From: Deltaproteobacteria bacterium
GTDB taxonomy: Bacteria > Myxococcota_A > UBA796 > SXON01
NCBI GenBank assembly: GCA_014191855.1
Contig: BJHF01000003.1
Coordinates: 1 to 64,000, forward strand
DNA: 64,000 nucleotides
Reading direction: 5' to 3'
Part shown: piece after piece, positions 44,264 through 52,146 of the stretch
Position numbering within the stretch: the stretch's first letter is position 1
Layout of the letters: the number at the start of each line of letters is the position of its first letter
Program-made: the position numbers and the translations under genes
The notes under the pieces: model-generated
Database searches by the model: none
What the model was told of the DNA's origin: nothing
Seen by the model: only the letters and a program-made list of their open reading frames with translations

Positions 44264-44551
44264 TCAGGGATCGAAGTAGAGGGCGCGCAGCTCGTCGCAG
44301 CTCATGTCCGTGAGGTCCTCCGAGGCGTCGGTGCACTGCTGCGTAGCGACGTCGATCTGGCGCAGCTCCAGCGTGAGCCGCTCCCGCTCCCACTGCGCGC
44401 GGCAGCGATCGCCATAGACCACGCGCTCGCTGGCATCAAAGTCTTCCCAGGTTGCACCCCAGCTCTCGAGGCACCCCTCAAGCTTCAGCGCCGTCGTGGC
44501 GCAGAGCTGATGACAGGTGTCGCTGCTGCACGCGATCAGGAAGAAGAGCAC
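44264..44551 (-). CDS. Small Cys-containing lipoprotein
   Basis: 95 residues from a GTG start. The signal is extremely short (MLFFLIAC), and the mature part has five further cysteines (DTCHQLCAT, EGCLESW, GDRCRAQ, QQCTDAS, MSCDEL counted in separate pieces) in a helical context. The spacing suggests a disulfide-bonded helical bundle. It shows no similarity I recognise. It lies downstream of tRNA-Phe on the same strand but is separated by a terminator on its upstream side, and it converges with the NtrC-type gene. Confidence 0.5.
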   Translation of the reverse strand: MLFFLIACSSDTCHQLCATTALKLEGCLESWGATWEDFDASERVVYGDRCRAQWERERLTLELRQIDVATQQCTDASEDLTDMSCDELRALYFDP

Positions 44552-44574
44552 CCGGGTGCGCTAACCGACCGCCG

Positions 44575-44611
44575 CAAAAAGCACGAAGGGCCGATCCTTG
44601 CGGATCGGCCC
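44575..44611 (-). terminator. Rho-independent terminator of tRNA-Phe
   Basis: On the minus strand a perfect 10-base stem (GGGCCGATCC / GGATCGGCCC, loop GCAA) starts 7 bases after the tRNA 3' end. A TTTTT run follows 7 bases after the stem. Confidence 0.8.
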
Positions 44612-44618
44612 TACGAGA

Positions 44619-44694
44619 TGGTGGCCGGGGACGGGATCGAACCGCCGACACGGGGATTTTCAGTCCCCTGCTCTACCAGCTGAGCTACCCGGCC
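44619..44694 (-). tRNA. tRNA-Phe (GAA), CCA encoded
   Basis: The minus strand reads GGCCGGGTAGCTCAG... through to CCCGGCCACCA, 76 bases. The acceptor stem GGCCGGG/CCCGGCC pairs fully. The anticodon arm is GGGGA-CTGAAAA-TCCCC, anticodon GAA, and the T-arm has GGTTCGATCC. The 3' CCA is part of the gene. It stands alone, with a terminator directly after it. No integrase or att-like repeat was seen near its 3' end. Confidence 0.97.
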
Positions 44695-44741
44695 GGAAGT
44701 CCACCGCTATTATGCGCACCGGGGCTCGTCGTCAACCCGGA

Positions 44742-45011
44742 TCAGCTCCCGGGGTCGAGCCGCACCACGGCATCCGCCACGATGCGGGCCTGGCACGCCA
44801 GCCGCTGCCCGGGCGCGTCCAAAAACGGAGCCTCGGCCTCATCTTCCGGACCCAGAGCCCCGGCGATCAGCCGCACGCGACAGGTGTTGCACCCTGCGAA
44901 GCCGCCACAGGCCGCCTCCATCGGCACGCCCTCGCGCTCGGCCAGATCCAGCAGCGTTCCGCCCGGCTCCGCCTCAAAGCTCCGGCCGAGATCCTCGAAG
45001 GTGACCCGCAC
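44742..45011 (-). CDS. 2Fe-2S ferredoxin (plant/adrenodoxin-type fold)
   Basis: 89 residues from a GTG start. The cluster cysteines are in ACGGFAGCNTCRV and RLACQ, the CX5CX2C...C pattern of [2Fe-2S] ferredoxins. It carries electrons in the cytoplasm to an unknown partner. It begins 4 bases after the A-type iron-sulfur carrier gene and so probably shares its mRNA; the carrier could help deliver its cluster. The track shows no fused reductase domain. Confidence 0.9.
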   Translation of the reverse strand: MRVTFEDLGRSFEAEPGGTLLDLAEREGVPMEAACGGFAGCNTCRVRLIAGALGPEDEAEAPFLDAPGQRLACQARIVADAVVRLDPGS

Positions 45012-45015
45012 GCGC

Positions 45016-45387
45016 TCAGACGTCGAAGCTGGTTCCGCAGCCGCAGGAGCGCTTCACGTTCGGGTTCTCGATGTGGAAGCCCGCCCCGATGAGCTCATCC
45101 CGGAAGTCGACCTCGGAGCCGTTGAGGTACTCCTTGTGCAGCGGGTTGAGGAACACGCGCACGCCATCGAAGGTGTACACCTCGTCTTCCGGCTGGGGCG
45201 CCTCTTCGAACTCAAGCTGGTAGCTGTAGCCCGAGCATCCGCCGCCTTGAATGCCGAAGCGGAGGCCGTAGCCCTCCATCTGGTTCTCCGTGAGCATCCG
45301 CTTGATGTGCGTGACCGCGCCCTCCGTGAGACGAACGGCGGGAGCATCGGCGGCGACAGGGCTGGGCGTGACGGTTTGAGTATCCAT
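45016..45387 (-). CDS. erpA: A-type iron-sulfur carrier (ErpA/IscA family)
   Basis: 123 residues. The three conserved cysteines appear in GGGCSGYSYQLEF and KRSCGCGTSF. A-type carriers accept Fe-S clusters from the scaffold and hand them to target enzymes. The sequence LRFGIQGGGCSGY and the absence of isc genes nearby fit ErpA slightly better than IscA, but the two cannot be separated reliably by eye. The N-terminal ~18 residues are a Pro/Ala/Thr-rich extension. Confidence 0.9.
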   Translation of the reverse strand: MDTQTVTPSPVAADAPAVRLTEGAVTHIKRMLTENQMEGYGLRFGIQGGGCSGYSYQLEFEEAPQPEDEVYTFDGVRVFLNPLHKEYLNGSEVDFRDELIGAGFHIENPNVKRSCGCGTSFDV

Positions 45388-45454
45388 TGGGGCAGTCTAA
45401 TCACGATTGCGGTGCAGCCGCGCCGGCGTCCCCGCAATTTGATAGTTCCACCGG

Positions 45455-46012
45455 GTGCGCGTACTGGTGGTAGACAACCTCGACAGCTTCACATGGTCGC
45501 TGGTGCAGCTCCTGCAGACGCTCGGCGCCGCCACGACCGTTGTTCGCGACAAGCTACCATTGAACGCGGGCGTCTACGATCTGGCCCTCTTGTCGCCGGG
45601 GCCGGGACGCCCTGAGGACCACCCGGCGCTGGTCGAGGCGATGCACACCCTCTCCTGCCCGATCTTCGGTGTTTGCCTTGGAATGCAAGCGATCGTGCTG
45701 CACTTCGGAGGCAGCGTGGTGCCGGCCCGGCAGGTGGTGCACGGCCGAACCAGCGCAATCCACCACGACCACCGCTCCTTCTTCGCCGGAATCCCCTCCC
45801 CCTTCCGGGCGACGCGGTACCACTCCCTCGCCACAACCGGCCTGCCGGACAGCCTTGAGGTGCTCGCCCACACCGCGGATGGCGAGATCATGGCGGTTCG
45901 CCACCGGGAAAGGCCGATCGCCGGCGTGCAGTTTCACCCGGAATCGGTGCGCACCGAGCACGGGCTCGCGCTCATGGGCGGCGCACTTCGGGAGCTCACG
46001 GCGCAGCGCTGA
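45455..46012 (+). CDS. Class I glutamine amidotransferase, anthranilate/aminodeoxychorismate synthase component II
   Basis: 185 residues from a GTG start. The catalytic Cys is in FGVCLGMQA, with His and Glu in FHPESVRTEHG. DNLDSFTWSLVQLL at the start and LLSPGPGRPED fit TrpG/PabA. It supplies ammonia from glutamine for anthranilate (tryptophan) or aminodeoxychorismate (folate) synthesis. No trpE, trpD or pabB is beside it: it is a lone plus-strand gene between erpA and nusB, so which pathway it serves cannot be decided here. Confidence 0.87.
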   Translation: MRVLVVDNLDSFTWSLVQLLQTLGAATTVVRDKLPLNAGVYDLALLSPGPGRPEDHPALVEAMHTLSCPIFGVCLGMQAIVLHFGGSVVPARQVVHGRTSAIHHDHRSFFAGIPSPFRATRYHSLATTGLPDSLEVLAHTADGEIMAVRHRERPIAGVQFHPESVRTEHGLALMGGALRELTAQR

Positions 46013-46025
46013 GTACGCCGCGGCC

Positions 46026-46484
46026 CTACTTCTTTCGACGGCTGCCGCGCCCCAGCTCGCCGGCGATCCGGTCCAAAAGACCGTTCACAAAGGCGCGCGA
46101 CTCGGCCCCGCCGAAGCGCTTCGCCAGCTCGATCGCTTCGTTGATCGTGACGCTGGTCGGGATGTCGGCGCGCTGCGTGAGCTCCCAGGTTCCCAAACGC
46201 AAGATGTTCCGGTCCACGACCGGCATCCGGGCGAGACGCCAGTTTTCGCTGGCCGCTTCGATGCGCGCATCGATGGCCTCGCGATCATCCATGACGCCGC
46301 GGACGAGCTCAGTGGTGAACTCGATCTCCTCAGGGCCCACCGGCTCTTCGAGCGGCTCCCCCAGCTCGTCGAGCTGCGCGGACCACAGGCCCGACAGCGC
46401 ACCGGCGCCGCCCGCACCGGCCACATCGGCCGCATAGAGCGCTTGCAACGCGAACTCGCGCGCTCGGCGGCGACCGGCCTTCAT
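46026..46484 (-). CDS. nusB: Transcription antitermination factor NusB
   Basis: 152 residues from ATG 46484, two bases after the ribH stop; the longer track frame runs inside ribH. The all-helical NusB signatures are visible: RRRAREFALQALYAAD at the start, MPVVDRNILRLGTWEL, and TSVTINEAIELAKRFGGAESRAFVNGLLD. NusB binds boxA RNA with NusE/S10 and promotes rRNA transcription. A ribH-nusB order at the end of the riboflavin operon is common in bacteria. Confidence 0.95.
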   Translation of the reverse strand: MKAGRRRAREFALQALYAADVAGAGGAGALSGLWSAQLDELGEPLEEPVGPEEIEFTTELVRGVMDDREAIDARIEAASENWRLARMPVVDRNILRLGTWELTQRADIPTSVTINEAIELAKRFGGAESRAFVNGLLDRIAGELGRGSRRKK

Positions 46485-46486
46485 GA

Positions 46487-46954
46487 TCACTCCAGCTTCC
46501 GTAAGAGGTCGACCATCTCGATCGCGGAGAGCGCAGCTTCTACGCCCTTGTTGCCCATCTTGCCGCCGGCTCGATCCGTGGCCTGCTCCATGCTCTCGGT
46601 GGTGAGCACCCCGAAGATCACGGGGACCCCCGAGCTCATCCCCACCGCACCAACCGACTTCGCCGCCTCGCCCGCCACGTATTCGAAGTGGGCCGTGCCG
46701 CCGCGGATGACACAGCCGAGGGCGATCACCGCGTCGTAGTCGCCGCTTTCCGCCGCCTTTTTGCAAACCACGCCGATCTCAAAGGCGCCCGGCACCCGGA
46801 TGAGGTCGATGTTCGCATCCTCCGCGCCGTGCCGGATGAGCGTGTCTACCGCGCCCGCGACCAGCGCCTCGACGATGACCCCGTTGAAGCGGCTCGCAAC
46901 GATCGCGTACCGACCGCCCTTATCAACGAGATTGCCTTCCAGGATACGCGGCAT
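46487..46954 (-). CDS. ribH: 6,7-dimethyl-8-ribityllumazine synthase
   Basis: 155 residues, normal length. Signatures: YAIVASRFN at the N-terminus, [24 protein letters not shown] and [24 protein letters not shown]. It condenses 5-amino-6-ribitylamino-uracil with dihydroxybutanone phosphate, the step before riboflavin synthase, and forms shells of 60 subunits or smaller pentamers. It starts 3 bases after the ribB-type gene. Confidence 0.96.
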   Translation of the reverse strand: MPRILEGNLVDKGGRYAIVASRFNGVIVEALVAGAVDTLIRHGAEDANIDLIRVPGAFEIGVVCKKAAESGDYDAVIALGCVIRGGTAHFEYVAGEAAKSVGAVGMSSGVPVIFGVLTTESMEQATDRAGGKMGNKGVEAALSAIEMVDLLRKLE

Positions 46955-46957
46955 CGG

Positions 46958-48175
46958 CTACTCCTGTGCGCCGCTGATCCCGAGCAGGTGCCCGAGCTGC
47001 GTACGCCGTGATTCAAGGAACCGACGCCTATCCGGGTGCGGCGCGATGGCCAGCGGCACCCGCTCGACCACGTGGAGCCCGAAGCCCTCCAGGCCGACGA
47101 TCTTGCGGGGGTTGTTGGTGAGCAGCCGCAATTCGCGCACGCCGAGGTCGACAAGGATCTGCGCGCCCGTGCCGAGCTCGCGGAGCGCGTTCGGCGGCTT
47201 GGGAGCCGTCAACTCGGGGGTGAGGTGCTCGCGTAGCCGCTCAATCATCGAGCCCTCGTCCCCGCCGTCGATGTGAAGATAGAGCAGTACGCCCCTACCC
47301 TCCTTCGCGATTGCGGCGAGCGCTGCGTCGATCTGGGCGGCGCTATCGCTCGTGAGCACCTTGAACACGTCTGCAGGGCCGCAGGCGGTTTGCACGCGAG
47401 TGAGGACCGGACCGGGGGCAGAAAGATCGCCCCGCGCGAGAGCCAGGTGGAGGCCGCCACCGGTGGCGCGGTAGATCCGGGCCCGGAATTCGCCGTGATC
47501 CGGGGTGGCGACCGTCGTATCGATCTCGATGTTCACCAGGCGCTCGTGGGTGAGGCGCCACCGGATGAGGTCGGCTACCGCGACGATGCGAATGCCATGG
47601 CGAAGGCCGAATTCCTTCAGCTCCGGGAGGCGAGCCATGGTCCCGTCGGCGTTCATGATCTCGCAGATGACGCCCGATGGCGTGAGGCCGGCGAGCCTCG
47701 CCAGATCGACGCTTCCTTCGGTTTGGCCGGTACGAACCAGCACTCCGCCGTCGCGCGCGCGAAGCGGAAAGACATGGCCTGGAGTGACGAGGTCGTTGCT
47801 GCCCTTGCCCTCCTCGATCGCGACGAGGCAGGTGCGGGCCCGATCCGCGGCCGAGATCCCGGTGGAGACGCCCTCACGGGCCTCGATCGACACGGTGAAC
47901 GCCGTAGAGAACGGCGAGCGGTTGTTCGTTGCCATCATCGGCAAGCCGAGGTGGTCCACCCGGGCCTCCGTGAGCGTGAGGCAGATGAGGCCTCGCGCGT
48001 GGGTGGCCATGAAATTGATCGCGTCTGCCGTGATCTTCTCGGTGGCGATCACCAGATCACCCTCGTTCTCCCGGTCTTCGTCGTCCACCAGGATGACCAT
48101 GCGGCCCGCGGCGATGTCCGAAATCGCGAGCTCGACACGACGGTCCGGGCTCTCCGACATCACTTCAAAGCTCAT
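46958..48175 (-). CDS. Dihydroxybutanone-phosphate synthase with degenerate GTP cyclohydrolase II domain (RibBX-like)
   Basis: 405 residues from ATG 48175, with AAGGAG 5 bases ahead. The N-terminal RibB domain has DDEDRENEGD and SPFSTAFTVSIEAREGVSTGISAADR. Its usual metal ligand in GHTE is Gln here (RTGQTEGSVDL), a change I also recall from other RibBA proteins. The C-terminal GCH II domain has lost the zinc site: the normal RCDCG is replaced by TSDSA, and the catalytic EGRGIGL is GGDEGSM. The late parts (LRLLTNNPRKI, VERVPL) are kept. It therefore probably makes only dihydroxybutanone phosphate, as in RibBX proteins, and a real RibA must be elsewhere. Confidence 0.85.
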   Translation of the reverse strand: MSFEVMSESPDRRVELAISDIAAGRMVILVDDEDRENEGDLVIATEKITADAINFMATHARGLICLTLTEARVDHLGLPMMATNNRSPFSTAFTVSIEAREGVSTGISAADRARTCLVAIEEGKGSNDLVTPGHVFPLRARDGGVLVRTGQTEGSVDLARLAGLTPSGVICEIMNADGTMARLPELKEFGLRHGIRIVAVADLIRWRLTHERLVNIEIDTTVATPDHGEFRARIYRATGGGLHLALARGDLSAPGPVLTRVQTACGPADVFKVLTSDSAAQIDAALAAIAKEGRGVLLYLHIDGGDEGSMIERLREHLTPELTAPKPPNALRELGTGAQILVDLGVRELRLLTNNPRKIVGLEGFGLHVVERVPLAIAPHPDRRRFLESRRTQLGHLLGISGAQE

Positions 48176-48185
48176 AGCGACTCCT

Positions 48186-48812
48186 TCACGCTTCCCGGGT
48201 ATCAAAATAGCGACCGACGTAGCGGGCTAACACGTCGATCTCCACGTTCACGGTATCGCCCACGACCACGCCCCCGAACTTGGTGACCTCATCCGTGTGC
48301 GGGATGATCCCGACGGTGAGGCTCTGCGCGCCCACCTCGTTCACCGTGAGGCTTACGCCATCGAGCGTGACGCTGCCCTTCTTCACAAAAAACCTGATCA
48401 TCGATGCAGGTACTTCAACCTCGATTTCGGTGAATCCCTCCCGCCTGTCTACCCGGAGGAGGGTGCCGATTCCATCCACATGCCCTGTTACGAAGTGGCC
48501 GCCGAGCCGATCAGTAGGGAGCAGGGCGCGTTCCAGATGGACGCGACTCCCCGGTGCAAAATCGGACATTCTGGTCCGACGAAGGGTCTCCTCCCCCGCT
48601 GTCACCTGGAACGCCCCGCGCTCACTTCCTCGGCCTTGCGCCGAGCTTTCCCCAACTTCGGCGCGCTCAACCGTAAGGCATACGCCATCGCAGGCCACCG
48701 ACTCGCCGACGCTCAGGTCGGTGAATGGGCACTCGATCCACAAGGATCGCCCGGTTCCCACAGGGGTGACCGAGCGGACCGTGCCGAGCGCCTGGACCAG
48801 TCCGGTGAACAT
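48186..48812 (-). CDS. ribE: Riboflavin synthase alpha chain
   Basis: 208 residues from ATG 48812 (MFTGLVQALGTV). The protein has the two lumazine-protein-like barrels: first GESVACDGVCLTVE, second LGGHFVTGHVDGIGTL and KKGSVTLDGVSLTVNEV. It dismutates two lumazine molecules to riboflavin. A short insert (ERAEVGESSAQGRGSERGAF) enlarges a loop of the first barrel. It lies 34 bases after ribD. No FMN riboswitch-like conserved blocks are visible ahead of ribD or this gene. Confidence 0.93.
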   Translation of the reverse strand: MFTGLVQALGTVRSVTPVGTGRSLWIECPFTDLSVGESVACDGVCLTVERAEVGESSAQGRGSERGAFQVTAGEETLRRTRMSDFAPGSRVHLERALLPTDRLGGHFVTGHVDGIGTLLRVDRREGFTEIEVEVPASMIRFFVKKGSVTLDGVSLTVNEVGAQSLTVGIIPHTDEVTKFGGVVVGDTVNVEIDVLARYVGRYFDTREA

Positions 48813-48846
48813 CGCGCGGCGACTAACCCCAAACGGGGGGCTGCGC

Positions 48847-49911
48847 CTACCCGCGCTCCAGGCCCAGGCGGAGGTCGTCTCCGACGCGCTCCACGTGGTC
48901 GAACCGGAAGGCTGGCGCATGGGCCAGCGCATAGCCTTCCCCCGCCACAAATCCCGGACCGCCCGCGAGCACGCGCGCGTTCACGAAGAGCTCGATGCGG
49001 TCGACCACGCCCGCGTCCAGGAAGCTGCGGTGCACGTGCGCGCCGCCATCGACCAGCACCCGATGCAGCCCGCGCGAGGCCAGATCGCGAAGCACCGCAC
49101 GGACATCCACGCCGAGGCCGGCGCGGGGAACGCGGACCACCGTGGCGTTCAGGCCGGGATCGACCGCCTCAAAGCTGGTGTAGATGAGCGTCGTGCCACG
49201 CCGCAGCACGGCCGCGCCGGGCGGCGTGCGAAGCGTGCTGTCGAGCACCACCGGCACGGCATCTCGCCCCCCTGGAATGCGGGTTGTAAGCTCGGGATCG
49301 TCGGCGATCACGGTGCTGACGCCCACAACCAGCGCGTCGTGCTGATCGCGCAGGCGGTGGCTGAGCTCGCGAGCCGCGGGCCCGGTGATCCAGCGGGCTT
49401 CGCCGGAGGCGCTGGCGATGCGACCATCGAGTGTGATCGCCGCCTTCAACGTGAGCTCGGGAAGGCCCTCGGTGTGGGCGCGAATGAACCCCAACATCAG
49501 CCGGCGACACTCCGCCTCTCGCACGCCCACATCCACCTGCAGGCCAGCCGCGAGCAACTGCGCGATGCCTTTGCCGGCGACGAGCGGGAAGGGATCGACC
49601 GTGCCCACCACCACCCGCGCGATCCCCGCGCGGAGGATTGCGTCGGTACATGGCGCCGTTCGCCCGTGGTGACAACAGGGCTCCAACGTGACGTACATCG
49701 TTGCGCCGCGGGTATCGACGCCAGCGCGCTCCGCCGCGGAGAGGGCGTGAGGCTCGGCGTGGGCCTGGCCCGGAGGCTGCGTCCACCCCTCGGCGACGAC
49801 GCTGCCGTTTTGCACGATCACCGCCCCGACCGGCGGGTTCGGCGCCGTGCGCCCCAGCGCCCGCCGCGCCAGATCGAGCGCCAGCCCCATGAAGCGCGGG
49901 TCGTAGTTCAC
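48847..49911 (-). CDS. ribD: Bifunctional pyrimidine deaminase/reductase RibD
   Basis: 354 residues from a GTG that overlaps the nrdR stop (GTGA). The N-terminal deaminase has the zinc motifs HAEPHAL and PCCHHGRTAPC. The reductase half shows LKAAITLDGRIA and LVDGGAHVHRSFLD. It performs the second and third steps of riboflavin synthesis on the GTP-derived pyrimidine. Gene order nrdR-ribD-ribE-ribB-ribH-nusB matches that of many proteobacteria. Confidence 0.95.
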   Translation of the reverse strand: MNYDPRFMGLALDLARRALGRTAPNPPVGAVIVQNGSVVAEGWTQPPGQAHAEPHALSAAERAGVDTRGATMYVTLEPCCHHGRTAPCTDAILRAGIARVVVGTVDPFPLVAGKGIAQLLAAGLQVDVGVREAECRRLMLGFIRAHTEGLPELTLKAAITLDGRIASASGEARWITGPAARELSHRLRDQHDALVVGVSTVIADDPELTTRIPGGRDAVPVVLDSTLRTPPGAAVLRRGTTLIYTSFEAVDPGLNATVVRVPRAGLGVDVRAVLRDLASRGLHRVLVDGGAHVHRSFLDAGVVDRIELFVNARVLAGGPGFVAGEGYALAHAPAFRFDHVERVGDDLRLGLERG

Positions 49912-50363
49912 GGCTCGTGCCCCCGCTCCAAAAGCGGGCGTAGCACCTCAAGGAAGTCGGCCGGTGAGGTGATCTCGTGGTACACGGAAGCAAAACGGAG
50001 GTAGGCGACGTCGTCGAGCTTACGCAGCTCCGTCATGGCCAATTCGCCGATCTCCGCCGTCGGCACATCGCCGGAGCGCTTGGTGAGCTCACGCTCTACC
50101 CGAGCGCACGCCGCATCCAGCTGCTCCTCGGTGACAGGCCGCTTGCGACAGGCCAACCGAAGCCCAGCGAGGAGCTTGTCGCGGTTGAAGTGCTGCTTGC
50201 GCCCATCGCGCTTCACCACGTCGGGCAGCCGGAACTCGACGCGCTCGAAGGTGGTGAACCGGAAGCTGCACGACTGGCACTCCCGACGACGCCGGATGCT
50301 GTCCACCGCTTCGCGGCTATCCACCACGCGGGTGTCGGGGTGTTGGCAGCTCGGGCAGTCCAT
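49908..50363 (-). CDS. nrdR: Transcriptional repressor NrdR
   Basis: 151 residues, full length. The zinc ribbon is MDCPSCQHPDTRVVDSR...CQSC, and the ATP-cone begins VVKRDGRKQHFNRDKLLAGL. NrdR represses ribonucleotide reductase genes when dATP is high by binding paired NrdR boxes. None of the target genes are in this window. It starts 14 bases after glyA and overlaps ribD by 4, a widespread arrangement. Confidence 0.96.
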   Translation of the reverse strand: MDCPSCQHPDTRVVDSREAVDSIRRRRECQSCSFRFTTFERVEFRLPDVVKRDGRKQHFNRDKLLAGLRLACRKRPVTEEQLDAACARVERELTKRSGDVPTAEIGELAMTELRKLDDVAYLRFASVYHEITSPADFLEVLRPLLERGHEP

Positions 50364-50377
50364 CTCGGGCTCGACCG

Positions 50378-51616
50378 CTACCCGATGCCTGGAACGGGGA
50401 AACGGGCGGTCATGTCCCGCACTTCACCGCGGATCCGCGCCAGCCGTGCTTCGTCCTGCCCGTTGTCCAGCGCCTCGGCGACCCAGGCGGCGACCTGGCG
50501 GGCCTCCGCCGGGCCCATCCCCCGCGTCGTCATCGCCGGCGTGCCGATCCGGACGCCAGATGTCACGAACGGGCTGCGCTTTTCATTGGGGACAGTGTTC
50601 TTGTTGACCGTGATCCCCGCGCGACCGAGGGCGGCCTCCGCATCCTTCCCGCTGTAGGGCTTCTCGGAGAGATCGACGAGCATCAGGTGGTTGTCGGTGC
50701 CCCCGGACACGAGCGCGAACCCGCGCTCCGTCAGCGTTTCCGCCATGACCTGCGCGTTGTCGAGCACCGCCTGGGCGTACACGCGGAATGAGGGCTGCAG
50801 CGCTTCACCGAGCGCGACGGCCTTGGCCGCGATGACGTGCATGAGTGGCCCCCCCTGGGAGCCGGGGAAGACCGCGCTGTTCAGGCCCTTCATGAGCGGC
50901 TCGCGCGCGAACGCCATACCGCCGCGAGGGCCCCGCAGCGTTTTGTGGTTGGTCGTCGTGACGTAGTCGCAGTGGCCGAACGGGCTGGGGTGTAGCCCCG
51001 CGGCGACCAGGCCCGCGACGTGCGCCATATCCGCGAGGAGCAACGCCCCCACTTCATCGGCGATGCTGCGAAACGCTGCGAAGTCCCACAAGCGCGGGTA
51101 GGCGCTGGCGCCGGTGACGATCATCTTCGGGCGTTCGCGCAGCGCAATTTCCCGAACCTCGTCCAGATCGATGCGGCCGGACGCGTTCACCTTGTAGTGC
51201 ACCGCCCGGTAGAGCTTGCCCGAGCTGTTCGCCGGGGAGCCGTGAGTCAGGTGGCCGCCGTTGCTCAAGTCGAGGCCCAGGAGCGTATCCCCCGGCTTCA
51301 ACGCCGCGAGATAGACAGCGGCGTTGGCCTGCGCGCCCGAATGCGGCTGCACGTTCACGCCCTCGCTGCCCGGGAAGAGCTCCATGGCGCGGGTGCGCGC
51401 CAGATCCTCCACACCATCGACGAATTCGCAGCCACCATAGTAGCGCTTTCCGGGTAGACCTTCGGCGTACTTGTTGGTCAACACGCTGCCCGCTGCCTCC
51501 ATGACCGCGGCCGAGGCGTAGTTCTCCGAAGCGATCAGCTCCAGATCGTGGCGTTGGCGCTCACGTTCCAGCTCCATGAGCCGGAAAACGTCGGGGTCTT
51601 GCGAGGCGAGCGACAT
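50378..51616 (-). CDS. glyA: Serine hydroxymethyltransferase
   Basis: 412 residues. The PLP-binding lysine is in [18 protein letters not shown], where Asn replaces the usual Thr just before His-Lys. Other signatures are [13 protein letters not shown] and [20 protein letters not shown]. The enzyme converts serine and tetrahydrofolate to glycine and methylene-tetrahydrofolate. It lies 63 bases after rpiB and 14 ahead of nrdR. Confidence 0.97.
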   Translation of the reverse strand: MSLASQDPDVFRLMELERERQRHDLELIASENYASAAVMEAAGSVLTNKYAEGLPGKRYYGGCEFVDGVEDLARTRAMELFPGSEGVNVQPHSGAQANAAVYLAALKPGDTLLGLDLSNGGHLTHGSPANSSGKLYRAVHYKVNASGRIDLDEVREIALRERPKMIVTGASAYPRLWDFAAFRSIADEVGALLLADMAHVAGLVAAGLHPSPFGHCDYVTTTNHKTLRGPRGGMAFAREPLMKGLNSAVFPGSQGGPLMHVIAAKAVALGEALQPSFRVYAQAVLDNAQVMAETLTERGFALVSGGTDNHLMLVDLSEKPYSGKDAEAALGRAGITVNKNTVPNEKRSPFVTSGVRIGTPAMTTRGMGPAEARQVAAWVAEALDNGQDEARLARIRGEVRDMTARFPVPGIG

Positions 51617-51679
51617 GGGGAGGGCTCCGGGGGCCGGCGGGCGTAACCCGAGCGGCTGGGTGTGGCGGCGAAGTGGGGG

Positions 51680-52120
51680 CTACGCCTTTTCCAGCGCCGT
51701 AAACTTCGCGATGCGCCCGGCATGGCGGCCTCCTTCGAAATTCGCCCCCAGAAACGCATCAAGGATGTCCCCCGCCAGGCCCGGGCCGACGACCCGCTCG
51801 CCGAGGCACAGCACGTTCGCGTCGTTGTGCTGGCGCGTGGCCCGGGCGGTGAAGGTGTCGGCAACAACAGCCGCTCGTACGCCGGGGATTCGGTTCGCGG
51901 TCATCGCCATCCCCTGCCCCGTGCCGCAGACCAGAAGCCCGAAGTCGGCGGCGCCGCCGGCGACCGCCCTGCCAACCTGCACGGCGTAGTCCGGGTAGTC
52001 GCAGGAGGCGGCGTCGTGCGTGCCCACATCCACAACCTGATGCCCCTGGACCCGGAGCCGGGCAACGAGGGCGGTTTTGAGGGCGAGTCCGCCGTGATCC
52101 GAGCCGGTGACGATGCGCAT
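51680..52120 (-). CDS. rpiB: Ribose-5-phosphate isomerase B
   Basis: 146 residues. RpiB signatures: GSDHGGLALKTAL at the start, VDVGTHDAASCDYPDYA, the catalytic Cys in LLVCGTGQGMAMTANR, and HNDANVLCLGERV. It interconverts ribose 5-phosphate and ribulose 5-phosphate; ribulose 5-phosphate is also the substrate of the RibB domain encoded downstream. LacAB and related sugar isomerases share the fold but are less likely in this gene order. Confidence 0.93.
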   Translation of the reverse strand: MRIVTGSDHGGLALKTALVARLRVQGHQVVDVGTHDAASCDYPDYAVQVGRAVAGGAADFGLLVCGTGQGMAMTANRIPGVRAAVVADTFTARATRQHNDANVLCLGERVVGPGLAGDILDAFLGANFEGGRHAGRIAKFTALEKA

Positions 52121-52146
52121 GGGTGGGCCTCCGCACGCCGCCTACC

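Noticed and set aside
44619-44694. tRNA-Phe as an integration site for a mobile element
   Set aside because: No integrase, no direct repeat of the tRNA 3' end and no change in gene character around it.
48813-50363. Possible FMN riboswitch ahead of the riboflavin genes
   Set aside because: ribD overlaps nrdR, so no leader exists there, and the 34-base ribD-ribE gap is too short for the element.
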